Positions 1-8,369 of a stretch of 48,950 nt of DNA are shown here, one piece after another (the stretch's first letter is position 1; every line of letters starts with the position of its first letter). The translations under genes and the position numbers were made by a program. Source of the DNA: Rhodovulum sp. (GTDB taxonomy: Bacteria; Pseudomonadota; Alphaproteobacteria; Rhodobacterales; Rhodobacteraceae); contig PALT01000031.1 in assembly GCA_002706605.1 (NCBI GenBank), positions 1-48,950 of the forward strand, given 5' to 3'. A model generated the notes under the pieces. That model worked only from the letters and a program-made list of their open reading frames with translations, ran no database searches and was not told the DNA's origin.

Positions 1-685
1 CTGGATGTTCAGTGCTACACGGTCCCGCAAGTTCATGCCCGCGAAACGGACACGCTGCGCGAAATATCGCCACGCGATATATGTTACATTCAGAGCTGCA
101 GAGAAGAAATCTCGGAACGGCGCCAGATCGACGAAAAGGGATGCCTGCCGACACGTAGGTCACGAGGTGATCCGTCTCGCAAACATTAAGGGCCGTTCAA
201 TCGTTCTTTCGGAAAAAGGCGGCACCGGCAAGACCGGCGCCGCCAGGAATTCGCCCACAGGGAGGAGGTAGAGGACGAACTTCAAGCGGAAATCTAAGGT
301 TGCAAGAACCGTCTGCAGAGGCTTGTGTGGATTGTCTTTGGCTGAGGCTTTCCGCATCGTTTCTCTAGCAGGGTAATCATATTTGGAGATGCTTGTGCAA
401 GGTGGCTAAGTTCTGCTTGCGGATGATGTTTCTTCAGCATTCTATAAGAAATCTATGCGCTCATCGTGCTGTGTCACTGAGACAAGTTTGATATCGGAAA
501 ATATTCTGAAATCCCGTCTCTGCACACATAGCGTTCAGCGCAACATACCTCGATTGCTATGTTTACCGAGCGGGCGGCCATAGCAGGAGCTTCTGATTGT
601 CGTTTAGAGTATTGATGCGCGCCATCTCGCACTAGAATACGGGTCGGGCGCAGCCACCTCCCCAAGTGTCAATGTCATCTTCGTC
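1..685. other. Left-edge region without a convincing gene
   Basis: No reading frame here has a good start, ribosome binding site and recognisable domain together. Plus-strand frame 1 is open from the window edge to a TAA at about 169-171 and could be the last 56 or so codons of a gene that begins outside the window; I do not recognise the peptide. The rest is lower in GC than the genes to its right and reads as decayed or regulatory sequence. The one structured element is the minus-strand hairpin pair at 213-292, listed separately. Confidence 0.4.
213..292 (-). ncRNA. Candidate CCUCCUCCC-motif small RNA (second, weaker)
   Basis: Reading the minus strand, a CCTCCTCCC motif (268 to 260) lies in the loop of a weak stem (arms about 283-276 and 253-247). 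A strong intrinsic terminator follows: an 11-bp stem with one G-U pair (244-234 with 228-218), a 5-nt loop, then five T residues. An anti-Shine-Dalgarno loop next to a GC-rich terminator is the layout of alphaproteobacterial CcsR/alpha-r14 RNAs. The terminator arms start and end with the same GGCGGC and GCCGCC-TTTTTC as the stronger candidate at 42506-42590. No clear promoter was found and the first stem is poor, so this is tentative. Confidence 0.35.
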
Positions 686-1609
686 CTATGGATCAAAATT
701 ATCTTCAGATTGATTTACTGCGGGTTGCGTTCTGAGTAGCTGGAGCACAAAGCGAGAAATCTCGTGGGCGATGCATGGCTCCAAATGAAAATGATGATCT
801 CCAGGGAGCTCGATAACCTGATATTGTGGTGCTAGAGCCTTGGATAACGCTATAAGCGCTTGGGTCTTTTCGGCCGATCTGTCTGTGCTGTCTTTCGCCC
901 AGATGTTCAGTACCGGGCATTGTAACGACCTCAATACAGTTTCTAGCTGTGCTTGGGTTAGACGAACTGCGGAACTGGCAAACAGTCTTAAATCACCACG
1001 CATACGGAACCCTTCCGGCACCTGCTCCAGCGCACGATCAGCTAGCGCCTCCGCCACAGGTGTGGAGTTACCCTGCGCACGGCGTCGATCGATGTAGGCC
1101 GACCGCGCCTTGAACAAGCGAGGTCGGCGTAACTTACTTTTTCGGTTCTCATCGAGAAAGGCGCGCAGGGTCCTGACAAAGCTGTCTGGCGCTGCCGGTT
1201 CAGGTAGCAGTGCATCGAGCGCGATCAACGCCTGCACCTTCTCGGGCAGAGCCGCCGCAAAAAGTGTTGCAATGATCGCGCCACGGGAGTGACCAAGTAG
1301 AACGCATCGATCCCACCCAAGCTGGTCCAGGACTTCGGTGATCTGAGGCAGGTCATCCCAGATGTTATAGGTGCCGTGGGCCGAGCGGTTTGCGCTCATC
1401 CCCTGCCCGCTCAGATCGAGCGCGACGACATGGCATCCTGTCAGTCTCGGCGCCAGTTCCTGAAAACTTGCGGCATGATCCATCCAGCCGTGCAGGGCCA
1501 GCACAGGGATGCCGTCCGGCGACCCCCAAGCCAACCCGGAAAGACGAAGTCCATCGACATCCCACTGGCAATCCCGCGGGAATGCTACGACATCTGTTGC
1601 TCCGGACAT
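686..1609 (-). CDS. Alpha/beta hydrolase (SERHL-like)
   Basis: A 307-aa cytoplasmic alpha/beta hydrolase. The oxyanion-side HGW motif is at residues 40-42 and the nucleophile elbow G-H-S-R-G at 106-110 (Ser108). The catalytic His lies in the G-D-H-H-F-H-L-E segment at 270-277, with Asp240 a possible acid. Length and motifs match serine-hydrolase-like proteins of unknown substrate; there is no signal peptide. The ATG follows an AAGGTGAG ribosome binding site. It runs in the same direction as the exported hydrolase upstream, but a strong hairpin at 1697-1731 separates them, so it is probably transcribed on its own. The substrate cannot be inferred; an ester, lactone or similar small molecule is typical of the family. 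Confidence 0.8.
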   Translation of the reverse strand: MSGATDVVAFPRDCQWDVDGLRLSGLAWGSPDGIPVLALHGWMDHAASFQELAPRLTGCHVVALDLSGQGMSANRSAHGTYNIWDDLPQITEVLDQLGWDRCVLLGHSRGAIIATLFAAALPEKVQALIALDALLPEPAAPDSFVRTLRAFLDENRKSKLRRPRLFKARSAYIDRRRAQGNSTPVAEALADRALEQVPEGFRMRGDLRLFASSAVRLTQAQLETVLRSLQCPVLNIWAKDSTDRSAEKTQALIALSKALAPQYQVIELPGDHHFHLEPCIAHEISRFVLQLLRTQPAVNQSEDNFDP

Positions 1610-1696
1610 TTTTTCTCACCTTTCAACAGCTAGCACCAAGCGTACAACGTCCGCGGCGCTGGCTGAACAATCGCTTTGCCATCTGTGATGAACAAT

Positions 1697-1731
1697 GACC
1701 CGGGTGGGCCGTTCGGCTGCCCACCCGGGTC
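1697..1731 (-). terminator. Intrinsic terminator of the exported hydrolase gene
   Basis: A perfect 13-bp stem (1697-1709 with 1719-1731) encloses a 9-nt loop. It sits about 40 nt past the stop of the hydrolase gene at 1773-2771. On the minus strand it is followed by ATTGTT, a weak T-rich tail. The plus-strand side has no T tract, so it most likely acts on the minus strand. Confidence 0.7.
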
Positions 1732-1772
1732 GTCTTCCAGAGGGTCCTCAGCGCCGCGCGGGCAGCCGGCTG

Positions 1773-2771
1773 TCAGTTCGCGACAGTCTCGAGGAACTTG
1801 TTGAGCGCCGCGTTGAATTCGTCGCTGCGTTCCCAGAACATGAGATGTTTGCCCATCACCGCGACGGTCGTGGAAGGCGCATTCTGGCTAACCCAGTTCT
1901 GCACAATGTCCCGCCATTCTTCTCGCGCGACGATCATTAAGGGCAGTTTGCCCTCAAGCGCCTTCACATCTGCTTCGTAGTTCTCGTAGGCGCCAGCTTC
2001 ATTAGTCAGTGCAGCGACCGTGTCTGTAGTCTGATTTGAGATGTCCGACACCCACGCAATATTCTCTTCTGAGGGATTCTCAAGCATCCACTCTGCGAAA
2101 TCCTTGTTCGCCTGCTGTCGGTCAATCAGCACCGGCATAGTGAAGAATTCTCGGAATTGGTCGGAGTCGTTCCTGTTATACCATACCCATTCCTTGCTAT
2201 TGTCATCGCCAACCGTCCGCGGTGTCCCGTCGATCAGGATAAAGGCACTAAGGTTTTCTGTTCCGGCCTGATGCAGATAAGAGGAGACGTCCAGCGCTCC
2301 GTATGACCAGCCGGCCAGAATGACCTTCTTCAGGCCGAGCACATCAAAGAACCCCTTCAAATCTCGTCCACGTTGCTCATAGAAATGCCCACCCTCGGTA
2401 TGCGAGCTTAGACCTTGGCCACGAGGGTCGATGGCGTAAAACGTGTATTTGTCAGAGTCAGCAAAATGTGCGAGCTGTTTCGAATAGACTTCGCTCGACA
2501 TAGTCCAGCCCGGTACAAAGACAATCGGCAGCGGACCATGCCCAGACTTCTGATAGTAAATGGACAGGTCGTCTGAGACCTTAGCATATTCGGCATGTCC
2601 CGGCGCCGCAAAGCCCAGTGTGGCGGCGACAGCGGCCACTGCAAGCCCTGAGCGTGCCAGAACGGTGAACCCCACCATGCTGAAGCTTCTGCGGTTGACG
2701 AGTTTCCTGATCGTTGTGTTTTTCGTGACGCGTGCTGATGGCTGGTCCAAATTCTTTTTGCAAACGTTCAT
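1773..2771 (-). CDS. Exported alpha/beta hydrolase, Tat-type signal
   Basis: A 332-aa alpha/beta hydrolase with an N-terminal export signal. A twin-arginine motif N-R-R-S-F-S-M (Arg27-Arg28) precedes a hydrophobic stretch and an A-P-G-H-A cleavage site at about residue 60, which suggests Tat export of a folded enzyme. The catalytic serine is in G-W-S-Y-G (Ser156) and the likely histidine is His309 in K-H-L-M-F-W-E. The ATG at 2771 has a canonical AGGAGG about 6 nt upstream, which supports the long N-terminus. The family includes non-haem haloperoxidase-like hydrolases and periplasmic esterases. The substrate is unknown. Its direction matches the operon upstream but a 448-nt gap separates them. 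Confidence 0.8.
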   Translation of the reverse strand: MNVCKKNLDQPSARVTKNTTIRKLVNRRSFSMVGFTVLARSGLAVAAVAATLGFAAPGHAEYAKVSDDLSIYYQKSGHGPLPIVFVPGWTMSSEVYSKQLAHFADSDKYTFYAIDPRGQGLSSHTEGGHFYEQRGRDLKGFFDVLGLKKVILAGWSYGALDVSSYLHQAGTENLSAFILIDGTPRTVGDDNSKEWVWYNRNDSDQFREFFTMPVLIDRQQANKDFAEWMLENPSEENIAWVSDISNQTTDTVAALTNEAGAYENYEADVKALEGKLPLMIVAREEWRDIVQNWVSQNAPSTTVAVMGKHLMFWERSDEFNAALNKFLETVAN

Positions 2772-3219
2772 GGTATCCTCCTGTTGAGACTACATTTCGC
2801 AAAAGTTTAAGCACTTCGCGATGCGTTCGCATGTGAGAAGATTTTGTGGGGAACTCATCTATTCTAATGTGCCGACGACATTTCTGCAGCCTTCAACGCG
2901 AAGTATGTCAGGCGGAAAGCGCAGTAACTCTCAGGACGGCCGCGGGCATGTGGGGCAGCACATTGGCCAAATCCATTGAATAACATTCTCTTGAGCACCC
3001 GTTCGGGTCAGGTAGTCAACGGTGCCTCTTCGGCCCCTATTAAGAGGCTGTGCGACTTGCCGATGCCGCGCCGCGCAGGATTCTGCTACGCCGAAAAAGC
3101 AACTGTTCTGTGGGTGAGTTATGCGGCGCAGCGAATGGAGTTACCAAAATTGAAATCGCTCCCGAATCTTAACTACAACAAGATCGGGAGCCATCTGGAT
3201 GGTCTCGCCCAGCCGCCCT
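2772..3219. other. Intergenic region, probable promoter of the exported hydrolase
   Basis: 448 nt between the exported hydrolase start and the end of the PaaK-like ligase gene. No domain-bearing frame is seen. It must hold the hydrolase promoter on the minus strand. I see no convincing terminator for the ligase operon. Confidence 0.4.
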
Positions 3220-4548
3220 TCAGCGCAGATCTTTCCAGCGCTTCGCCTTGTATTCCGAAACGTCAAGCGCCTGGACGATCTCCAGCTTGAAGTTTACGCC
3301 GATCCGCTCTTTCACGCCTCGGCCCCAAGCCCGCAAATGCTCGTCGCTGACCGCGCCGACCGCGGAACTGCGCAGCTGAAGCTGGAGTGTTGCGATATCC
3401 GAAAAATCCGGCGTCCGCGTCAGTACGACTTCATACTGCTCGACCTCGGGCCAAGAGAACACGAGATCGTCGATGGCTTGCGGATAGACGTTGATCCCCT
3501 TGACTTTGCGGACATCGTCGATCCGCCCGATCGAGGCAACTTCGATACCGTGGAAATTGCGGACGGCGCCGGGGCGGCCGCCGCGCCGGAAGACGCCGCC
3601 ATCTCTAAGCCGGTTCCGGATCGACGGATTATCGAAGTGATACAGGCTTGTCACAACGATCTCACCAAACTCGCCATCGGCCACGGGCAATCCGGTCGCG
3701 GTGTCGATGACCTCCACCAGCAGGAACGGGTCGAGGTTCAGCAGCACACCCGGCTGTCCGGGGCTACCGACGCCGGTTTCGTCCGTGAACATGAAGTCGG
3801 CGCGAATCTGGGCGCAGCCGAAGCGGTCGTAGGCTTTCGCCCCCCACATTTCCTCGATCGACTTCAGGAACGATAGCCCCGCCCCTTCCATGCCGGTCAT
3901 CAGCACTTCGACCCCGCTTGTCTTCGCTTCGTCACCCATCAAGGTGGCGAGATGACCGAAATAGGAGGTGCTGCCGTAGAGCGCGCGGGGGTGGAAGCGC
4001 CGAATATGGTCGATCTTCATCTCGGCGTTATAGTTTCCAACCGGATAGACCGTCATTTCTGCGCCGATCGCGCCCTGATACTCGACCCGCCCGCCAGCAA
4101 GCATGGTCAGCGGCAGCGTCAGCAGAACGCCATCGCCCGGATTAAGCCCTGCCCAGGTGAACCCATAGCGATAAAGCTCTTCCATTGACTTCAGCTCGCG
4201 CAGACTGCAGGCGTGCAGTTCCATGCCTTGGCCGCTCGTGCCGCTCGTCGTGTAGATATCGGCGCGGCCAAGGTTCTGGTTGAAGCTGCCCATCCGCGTG
4301 CCAAACGGAGGATGGGCATTCTGGTCTGCGACGAAGTCCGACTTCTCCACTAAGGGGATCAAGCGGAAATCTTCAAGCGTCGAGACCTTCGTTACGTCGA
4401 CACCGGCCTTCTTCCAATGCTTGGCATAGAACGGGTTGGTCTTTGCGACGTGGGCCAACATGTCGCGCAACTTGCGAAGTTGCAGAGCATCGAGCTCATC
4501 TCGCGACAGGGTTTCCACCTGTCGGTTGTAAAACCGATGCTCTGTCAT
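3220..4548 (-). CDS. PaaK-like phenylacetate-CoA ligase family protein (copy A)
   Basis: A 442-aa acyl-adenylate-forming CoA ligase, expected to activate a carboxylic acid with ATP and CoA. The ATP-binding P-loop T-S-G-T-S-G-Q-G is at residues 101-108. The C-terminus ends S-E-Y-K-A-K-R-W-K-D-L-R, which aligns with the catalytic-lysine tail of PaaK. Length matches phenylacetate-CoA ligases, but phenylacetate itself is not implied because no paa ring-oxidation genes are present. It is the last gene of the minus-strand acyl-CoA operon, 30 nt after the AcuI-like gene. A co-linear paralogue of identical length lies at 29755-31083. Confidence 0.85.
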   Translation of the reverse strand: MTEHRFYNRQVETLSRDELDALQLRKLRDMLAHVAKTNPFYAKHWKKAGVDVTKVSTLEDFRLIPLVEKSDFVADQNAHPPFGTRMGSFNQNLGRADIYTTSGTSGQGMELHACSLRELKSMEELYRYGFTWAGLNPGDGVLLTLPLTMLAGGRVEYQGAIGAEMTVYPVGNYNAEMKIDHIRRFHPRALYGSTSYFGHLATLMGDEAKTSGVEVLMTGMEGAGLSFLKSIEEMWGAKAYDRFGCAQIRADFMFTDETGVGSPGQPGVLLNLDPFLLVEVIDTATGLPVADGEFGEIVVTSLYHFDNPSIRNRLRDGGVFRRGGRPGAVRNFHGIEVASIGRIDDVRKVKGINVYPQAIDDLVFSWPEVEQYEVVLTRTPDFSDIATLQLQLRSSAVGAVSDEHLRAWGRGVKERIGVNFKLEIVQALDVSEYKAKRWKDLR

Positions 4549-4578
4549 GGTTCTCTCCGGTTGCGCGATTGTGGCTTG

Positions 4579-5562
4579 TCAAACGATGGTGACCACGACG
4601 CGGCCACGGACCTTGCCGTCGACGATCTGTTCTCCGACCTCGATTGCCTTGGAAAGCGGGACGACGGTGGTCATCTCGGCCAGCAGTTTCCTGTCCAGCT
4701 TCTGATCCAGCAGTTCCCAGGCGCGCAGGCGTTTCTCGCGGGCGGCCATAACCGAGTCGACTCCAATCAATGACACACCGCGCAGGATGAAGGGCGCGAC
4801 CGACGACGGCAGATCCATGCCACCGGCCAGACCGCAGCAGGTCACCGTCCCACCGTAGCGGGTCATCGAAAGAACGTTCGCCAGCGTGGTGGAACCCACC
4901 GAGTCCACCGCGCCCGCCCAGCGTTCCTTGCCCAACGCCCGCAGCTTGCCCGAAAGCTCGTCGCGCGCTATGATTTCGTTTGCGCCAAGCTTCTTCAGAT
5001 AATCTGCCTCATCCGGGCGGCCCGTCGAGGCGATCACATGATAGCCAAGCGCACCAAGCAGCGCGATTGCAACAGAGCCAACGCCGCCGGCGGCACCGGT
5101 GACCAGCACCGGCCCCGAGGCCGGCGTTACGCCCGCATCCTGAAGGCCAAGCACGCAAAGCGCTGCGGTGTAACCCGCCGTACCGATCGCCGCGGCCTGC
5201 TCGGCCGAAAGATCCTTGGGCAGCGGCACGAGCCAAGCGCCAGGCACGCGCGATTTCTTGGCCCAGGCGCCCAAATGCGTCTCGCCGGTTCCCCAGCCGT
5301 TGAGAATGACTGCGTCGCCGGCCGCAAGACCAGGTGCCGTCGTCTCCTCGATCACGCCGACCATGTCGATTCCCGGGACCATCGGGAAGCGGCGGACAAC
5401 CGGCGCCCGATTGGTGACGGCCAGACCGTCCTTGTAGTTCACCGAAGAATGGCTGACGCGGACGAGCGTATCGCCGTCCATCAGATCGGATGCGTTTAGT
5501 TCGCCTGGCGCTACCGAATAGACATCGTCCTGCTTGTTAATGATGACTGCCTTGATGGTCAT
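4579..5562 (-). CDS. AcuI/YhdH-type NADPH-dependent acyl-CoA reductase (MDR family)
   Basis: A 327-aa medium-chain dehydrogenase/reductase. The family hallmark S-V-N-Y-K-D-G-L-A-V-T is at 40-50 and the dinucleotide motif T-G-A-A-G-G-V-G at 155-162. This subgroup includes acryloyl-CoA reductase (AcuI), which reduces acryloyl-CoA to propionyl-CoA with NADPH. It also includes YhdH relatives. Its position between a CoA-transferase gene and a CoA-ligase gene fits reduction of a short enoyl-CoA intermediate. No zinc-binding cysteine cluster is visible, consistent with the quinone-reductase-like branch. Acryloyl-CoA as substrate is an inference from family only. Confidence 0.8.
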   Translation of the reverse strand: MTIKAVIINKQDDVYSVAPGELNASDLMDGDTLVRVSHSSVNYKDGLAVTNRAPVVRRFPMVPGIDMVGVIEETTAPGLAAGDAVILNGWGTGETHLGAWAKKSRVPGAWLVPLPKDLSAEQAAAIGTAGYTAALCVLGLQDAGVTPASGPVLVTGAAGGVGSVAIALLGALGYHVIASTGRPDEADYLKKLGANEIIARDELSGKLRALGKERWAGAVDSVGSTTLANVLSMTRYGGTVTCCGLAGGMDLPSSVAPFILRGVSLIGVDSVMAAREKRLRAWELLDQKLDRKLLAEMTTVVPLSKAIEVGEQIVDGKVRGRVVVTIV

Positions 5563-5588
5563 GTCCGTTCCTCATTTAAATTGGTCAT

Positions 5589-6710
5589 TTATCGTGCCCA
5601 TTCGCCCGCCACGCTGACGGCATCGGCTGTGGTATAAGGTTTCCGTTCAGGCGGCTGTTCGCCGTCCAGCCACGCTGGCAACAGGGCATCGGGAGTGCCG
5701 TCCGCGCCACGTTGCAGGACAGCGCGCGCGCGGATGTGCGGGGCCGCCTCCAGTTCACCGAGTTCAAGAACCTGCTGAAAACAGGCATCGCCCGCATCCA
5801 GCAGGTCGGCCCACTCCGCGCGGTTGCGGGTTGCGATCAACGCTGCGACATCGGCAATGAGCGCCGATTGAGGACGGGGTTCATCCTGGCGTGCGATCCA
5901 GTCGAGCCGTCCGGTGAGAGCACAGAAATTCGCCCAGAAACGGGGTTCGAGAGCGCCAAGCGAGACGTACCCCCCGCAGGCACAGCGATAGAGATTGTAG
6001 CATGCCCAGCCGCCCGCATAGGGACCATATCCCCGGCGGGAATTGAATTCAGGTTGCGCAAGCGTGGCAACTTCGGGCCCCATCAGCGCAAGCGCCGCAT
6101 CCGACATCCCAATATCGATATAGGCCCCTCTGCCCGTCCGCTCACGCCGGAACAGCGCCGCCGAAACCAGGGCGAAGGCATTCAGAGCGCCGGCGTAATC
6201 TGCGATCGGCGGATTGGCGGTAACCGGCTCGGACATGGTCCCTGAAACATCAAGCACCCCGACCGAGGCCTGATAATTGTTGTCATGTCCGACGCGCAGG
6301 CGGTTGGGCCCGGTTTGCCCCCAACCCGAGAGCGCGCAGTGAACTAGGGCAGGATTCAGGGCGGTCAGAACAGCGGCGTCGAAACCCAGCCGGGCGAGTA
6401 CGCCCGGGCGATAGGATTCGATCAGCACATCCGCCAGCGCAACCAGCCGGGAAAACGTCGCATGACCTTCGTCCGACTTCAGGTCGAGCCTGATGACGCG
6501 CTTGTTGCGGTTGATGATACGATACCAGAGCGAGATCCCGTCCTCGCCGAGAGGGCCGTCGACAGCCTGCGGATCCCCTCTGGGCGGTTCGACCTTGACC
6601 ACGTCGGCTCCGAGATCGGAAAGCAGCATCGAGCAGTAGGGACCCGGGACAAACTGGCTCAGATCCAGCACCCGAATCCCTTGCAGCATCGGCGCCGTAG
6701 CAGTGGTCAT
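5589..6710 (-). CDS. CaiB/BaiF (class III) CoA-transferase
   Basis: A 373-aa family III CoA-transferase, which moves CoA between an acyl-CoA donor and a free carboxylate. The N-terminal core begins at about residue 11 with a G-x-R-V-L-D-L-S pattern. Asp171, in P-P-I-A-D-Y-A-G, aligns with the catalytic Asp169 of CaiB. The G-R-G-A-Y-I-D-I-G-M-S-D-A segment is typical of the family. The start overlaps the stop of the enoyl-CoA hydratase gene by four bases (ATGA at 6707-6710), so the two are translationally coupled. Substrates cannot be told from sequence; relatives act on carnitine, formate/oxalate and benzylsuccinate. Confidence 0.85.
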   Translation of the reverse strand: MTTATAPMLQGIRVLDLSQFVPGPYCSMLLSDLGADVVKVEPPRGDPQAVDGPLGEDGISLWYRIINRNKRVIRLDLKSDEGHATFSRLVALADVLIESYRPGVLARLGFDAAVLTALNPALVHCALSGWGQTGPNRLRVGHDNNYQASVGVLDVSGTMSEPVTANPPIADYAGALNAFALVSAALFRRERTGRGAYIDIGMSDAALALMGPEVATLAQPEFNSRRGYGPYAGGWACYNLYRCACGGYVSLGALEPRFWANFCALTGRLDWIARQDEPRPQSALIADVAALIATRNRAEWADLLDAGDACFQQVLELGELEAAPHIRARAVLQRGADGTPDALLPAWLDGEQPPERKPYTTADAVSVAGEWAR

Positions 6711-7456
6711 TTCGACTTCGACGCGTTGGCGTTCAAGAAGTGAGGCGAACGCGACAGCGCCACATCACCGATATAGGCGAGAGTGGCGCCGAGGCGGGGA
6801 GGGGCCCCGGCGCCGGTAACAAGCATCGCCTTGAGAAGCATCACCGCCTCGCGGTGCGTCTGACTGGCCAGCAGCTCAGCACGAGCGCGCGCTTCTTCCC
6901 GGACGTTGCCCGCTACAACCCGGCTGATCAGGCCGATCGAGCGTGCTTCCTCGGCGCCCATCGGTTCGCCGAAGAGCATCATGTCACGTGCACGTGCCAG
7001 TCCGATCGCCCGCGGAGCACGGATTGTCCCGCCACCCGTGGGTAGAACGCCGACTGTGATTTCGGGAAAGCCGAACCTGGCCCCCTGATCGGCAATACGG
7101 CTGTCGCATGCCAGCGCGATCTCGAGACCACCGCCGAGGCAAGCCCCTTCGATCGCGGCGATCGTGGCGCATGGCAGCTCATCGATCGTTTCGGTCAGAA
7201 GCTGGAAAAGGTGCGTGTGATGCGTCACCTCTTCCTCGTTGTAGGCCTTCAGCGCCTTGAGGTCCGAGCCCGCGCAGAAGGAACGGTCGCCGTCGGCGGT
7301 GATCACGAGCGCGACCACCTCCGACCGGCGAACCTTGGCCAGAGCAGCCAGAAAGGCATCGATCGCTTCGTTATCCAGCGAGTTACGACGTTCGTTGCGG
7401 TCAATGGTCAGAACCGCAACCTTGTCTTCCATTTCAAGACGGATAGGCGATTTCAT
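6707..7456 (-). CDS. Enoyl-CoA hydratase/isomerase family protein
   Basis: A 249-aa crotonase-fold protein. Oxyanion-hole segments are C-A-G-S-D-L (61-66) and G-A-C-L-G-G-G-L-E (104-112). Both acidic residues expected of a true hydratase are present, Glu112 and Glu132, at the positions of rat Glu144 and Glu164. The chosen ATG at 7456 has AAGGAA upstream; the frame is open further, but that would overlap the amidohydrolase gene end. It overlaps the following CoA-transferase start by 4 nt. The likely role is hydration of the enoyl-CoA made by the acyl-CoA dehydrogenase of this operon, giving the hydroxyacyl-CoA for the SDR. Confidence 0.85.
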   Translation of the reverse strand: MKSPIRLEMEDKVAVLTIDRNERRNSLDNEAIDAFLAALAKVRRSEVVALVITADGDRSFCAGSDLKALKAYNEEEVTHHTHLFQLLTETIDELPCATIAAIEGACLGGGLEIALACDSRIADQGARFGFPEITVGVLPTGGGTIRAPRAIGLARARDMMLFGEPMGAEEARSIGLISRVVAGNVREEARARAELLASQTHREAVMLLKAMLVTGAGAPPRLGATLAYIGDVALSRSPHFLNANASKSK

Positions 7457-7484
7457 GCGAGAGTTCCTTTCTGGCTGCACCGGA

Positions 7485-8333
7485 TCATTTGTACTTGAAT
7501 ACCTTCTCGGCGTTCTTCCACAGCAGCTTCTCAACGACCTGCGGCTTCAGATTCAGTTCTTCGATCTGAGCAAACGCCTCCTGGTGCTTCACCAGCGGGA
7601 AGTCCGAACCCCAAAGGACTTTGTCCTGCCCCCACGAATTGAGGAATTTCACCATTTCGGGCTTCCAGTACTTCGGCGCGTAGGCCGACGTCCCGAGGTA
7701 GACATTCGGGTGCTTCGAGGCGAGGGCAATCGCCTCTTCAACCCAGGGCCAGCCAGTGTGGGTGCACACAATGGTCAGCTCCGGGAAGTAGAGCGCGATC
7801 TTGTCGAGGCGTGCCGGACGACCGTTTTCGATCGGCATGAAGTCGAGCGTGTGCCCCATCGAGAAGACGGCCGGAACGCCGAGTTCCACGCACTTCGCGT
7901 AGTAGGGGAAGTAATATGCGTGGTCGGGGCCAAGGTCGAAGCCGTGCGGGTGCACGTGGATGCCGACGAAGCCGTACTCTTTGACCGATTTCTCGAAGTG
8001 CTTCACGCCGCGCAACGCATCGAACGGGTTCACGCCATAAAGGCCATAGGCTACGCCCGGAAGTTGTTTGGTGACTTCGTAGACTTCCTCGGGGGTCACA
8101 TGCAGATACGGGCGCTGGAAGCGGTAGCTCCAGCCATAGAACGAAGCGATGTTGGTGCGGCCGAGGCCCACTTCGTCGACGTATTTCTTGAACTCTTCGA
8201 CAGTCATGCCCTTCAGGGTCTTGGCGCGGCCAAGGCTCTCAAAGACGGCCAGTTCTTCCTCGTCGCCCAAGAAGTGTTTCTCGATCGATTCAGGGGTGAA
8301 CAGATGCCCCAAAATATCTACAGGTTTACCCAT
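7485..8333 (-). CDS. Amidohydrolase family 2 protein (ACMSD-like fold), first HxH motif altered
   Basis: A 282-aa TIM-barrel protein of the amidohydrolase-2 family, whose members are metal-dependent hydrolases or decarboxylases. Visible metal-site elements are I-H-V-H-P-H-G (125-131), M-G-H (159-161), C-T-H-T-G-W-P-W (190-197) and W-G-S-D-F-P with Asp244. The usual N-terminal H-x-H is replaced by L-G-H (residues 8-10), so one metal ligand appears to be missing. The ATG at 8333 is chosen over an in-frame TTG at 8348 because GAGGA lies just upstream of it. It sits 28 nt before the hydratase gene. It may decarboxylate or hydrolyse a ring-derived acid or its CoA ester; this is not established. 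Confidence 0.75.
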   Translation of the reverse strand: MGKPVDILGHLFTPESIEKHFLGDEEELAVFESLGRAKTLKGMTVEEFKKYVDEVGLGRTNIASFYGWSYRFQRPYLHVTPEEVYEVTKQLPGVAYGLYGVNPFDALRGVKHFEKSVKEYGFVGIHVHPHGFDLGPDHAYYFPYYAKCVELGVPAVFSMGHTLDFMPIENGRPARLDKIALYFPELTIVCTHTGWPWVEEAIALASKHPNVYLGTSAYAPKYWKPEMVKFLNSWGQDKVLWGSDFPLVKHQEAFAQIEELNLKPQVVEKLLWKNAEKVFKYK

Positions 8334-8369
8334 GTTTTCAGTCCTCAAGTTTAGATCAAGATCTGCAGA

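Noticed and set aside
5-271. Plus-strand open frame containing G-K-G-G-T-G-K-T, resembling a P-loop
   Set aside because: The motif stands alone, without a following strand or Walker B, there is no ribosome binding site, and the frame crosses the minus-strand terminator hairpin.
3199-3876. 225-codon plus-strand open frame
   Set aside because: It lies antisense to PaaK-like ligase copy A, whose motifs and length are complete; the opposite frame is a by-product of GC-rich codon use.
7257-8354. 365-codon plus-strand open frame
   Set aside because: Antisense to the hydratase and amidohydrolase genes, which have clear catalytic motifs; no domain or start signal is seen in this frame.
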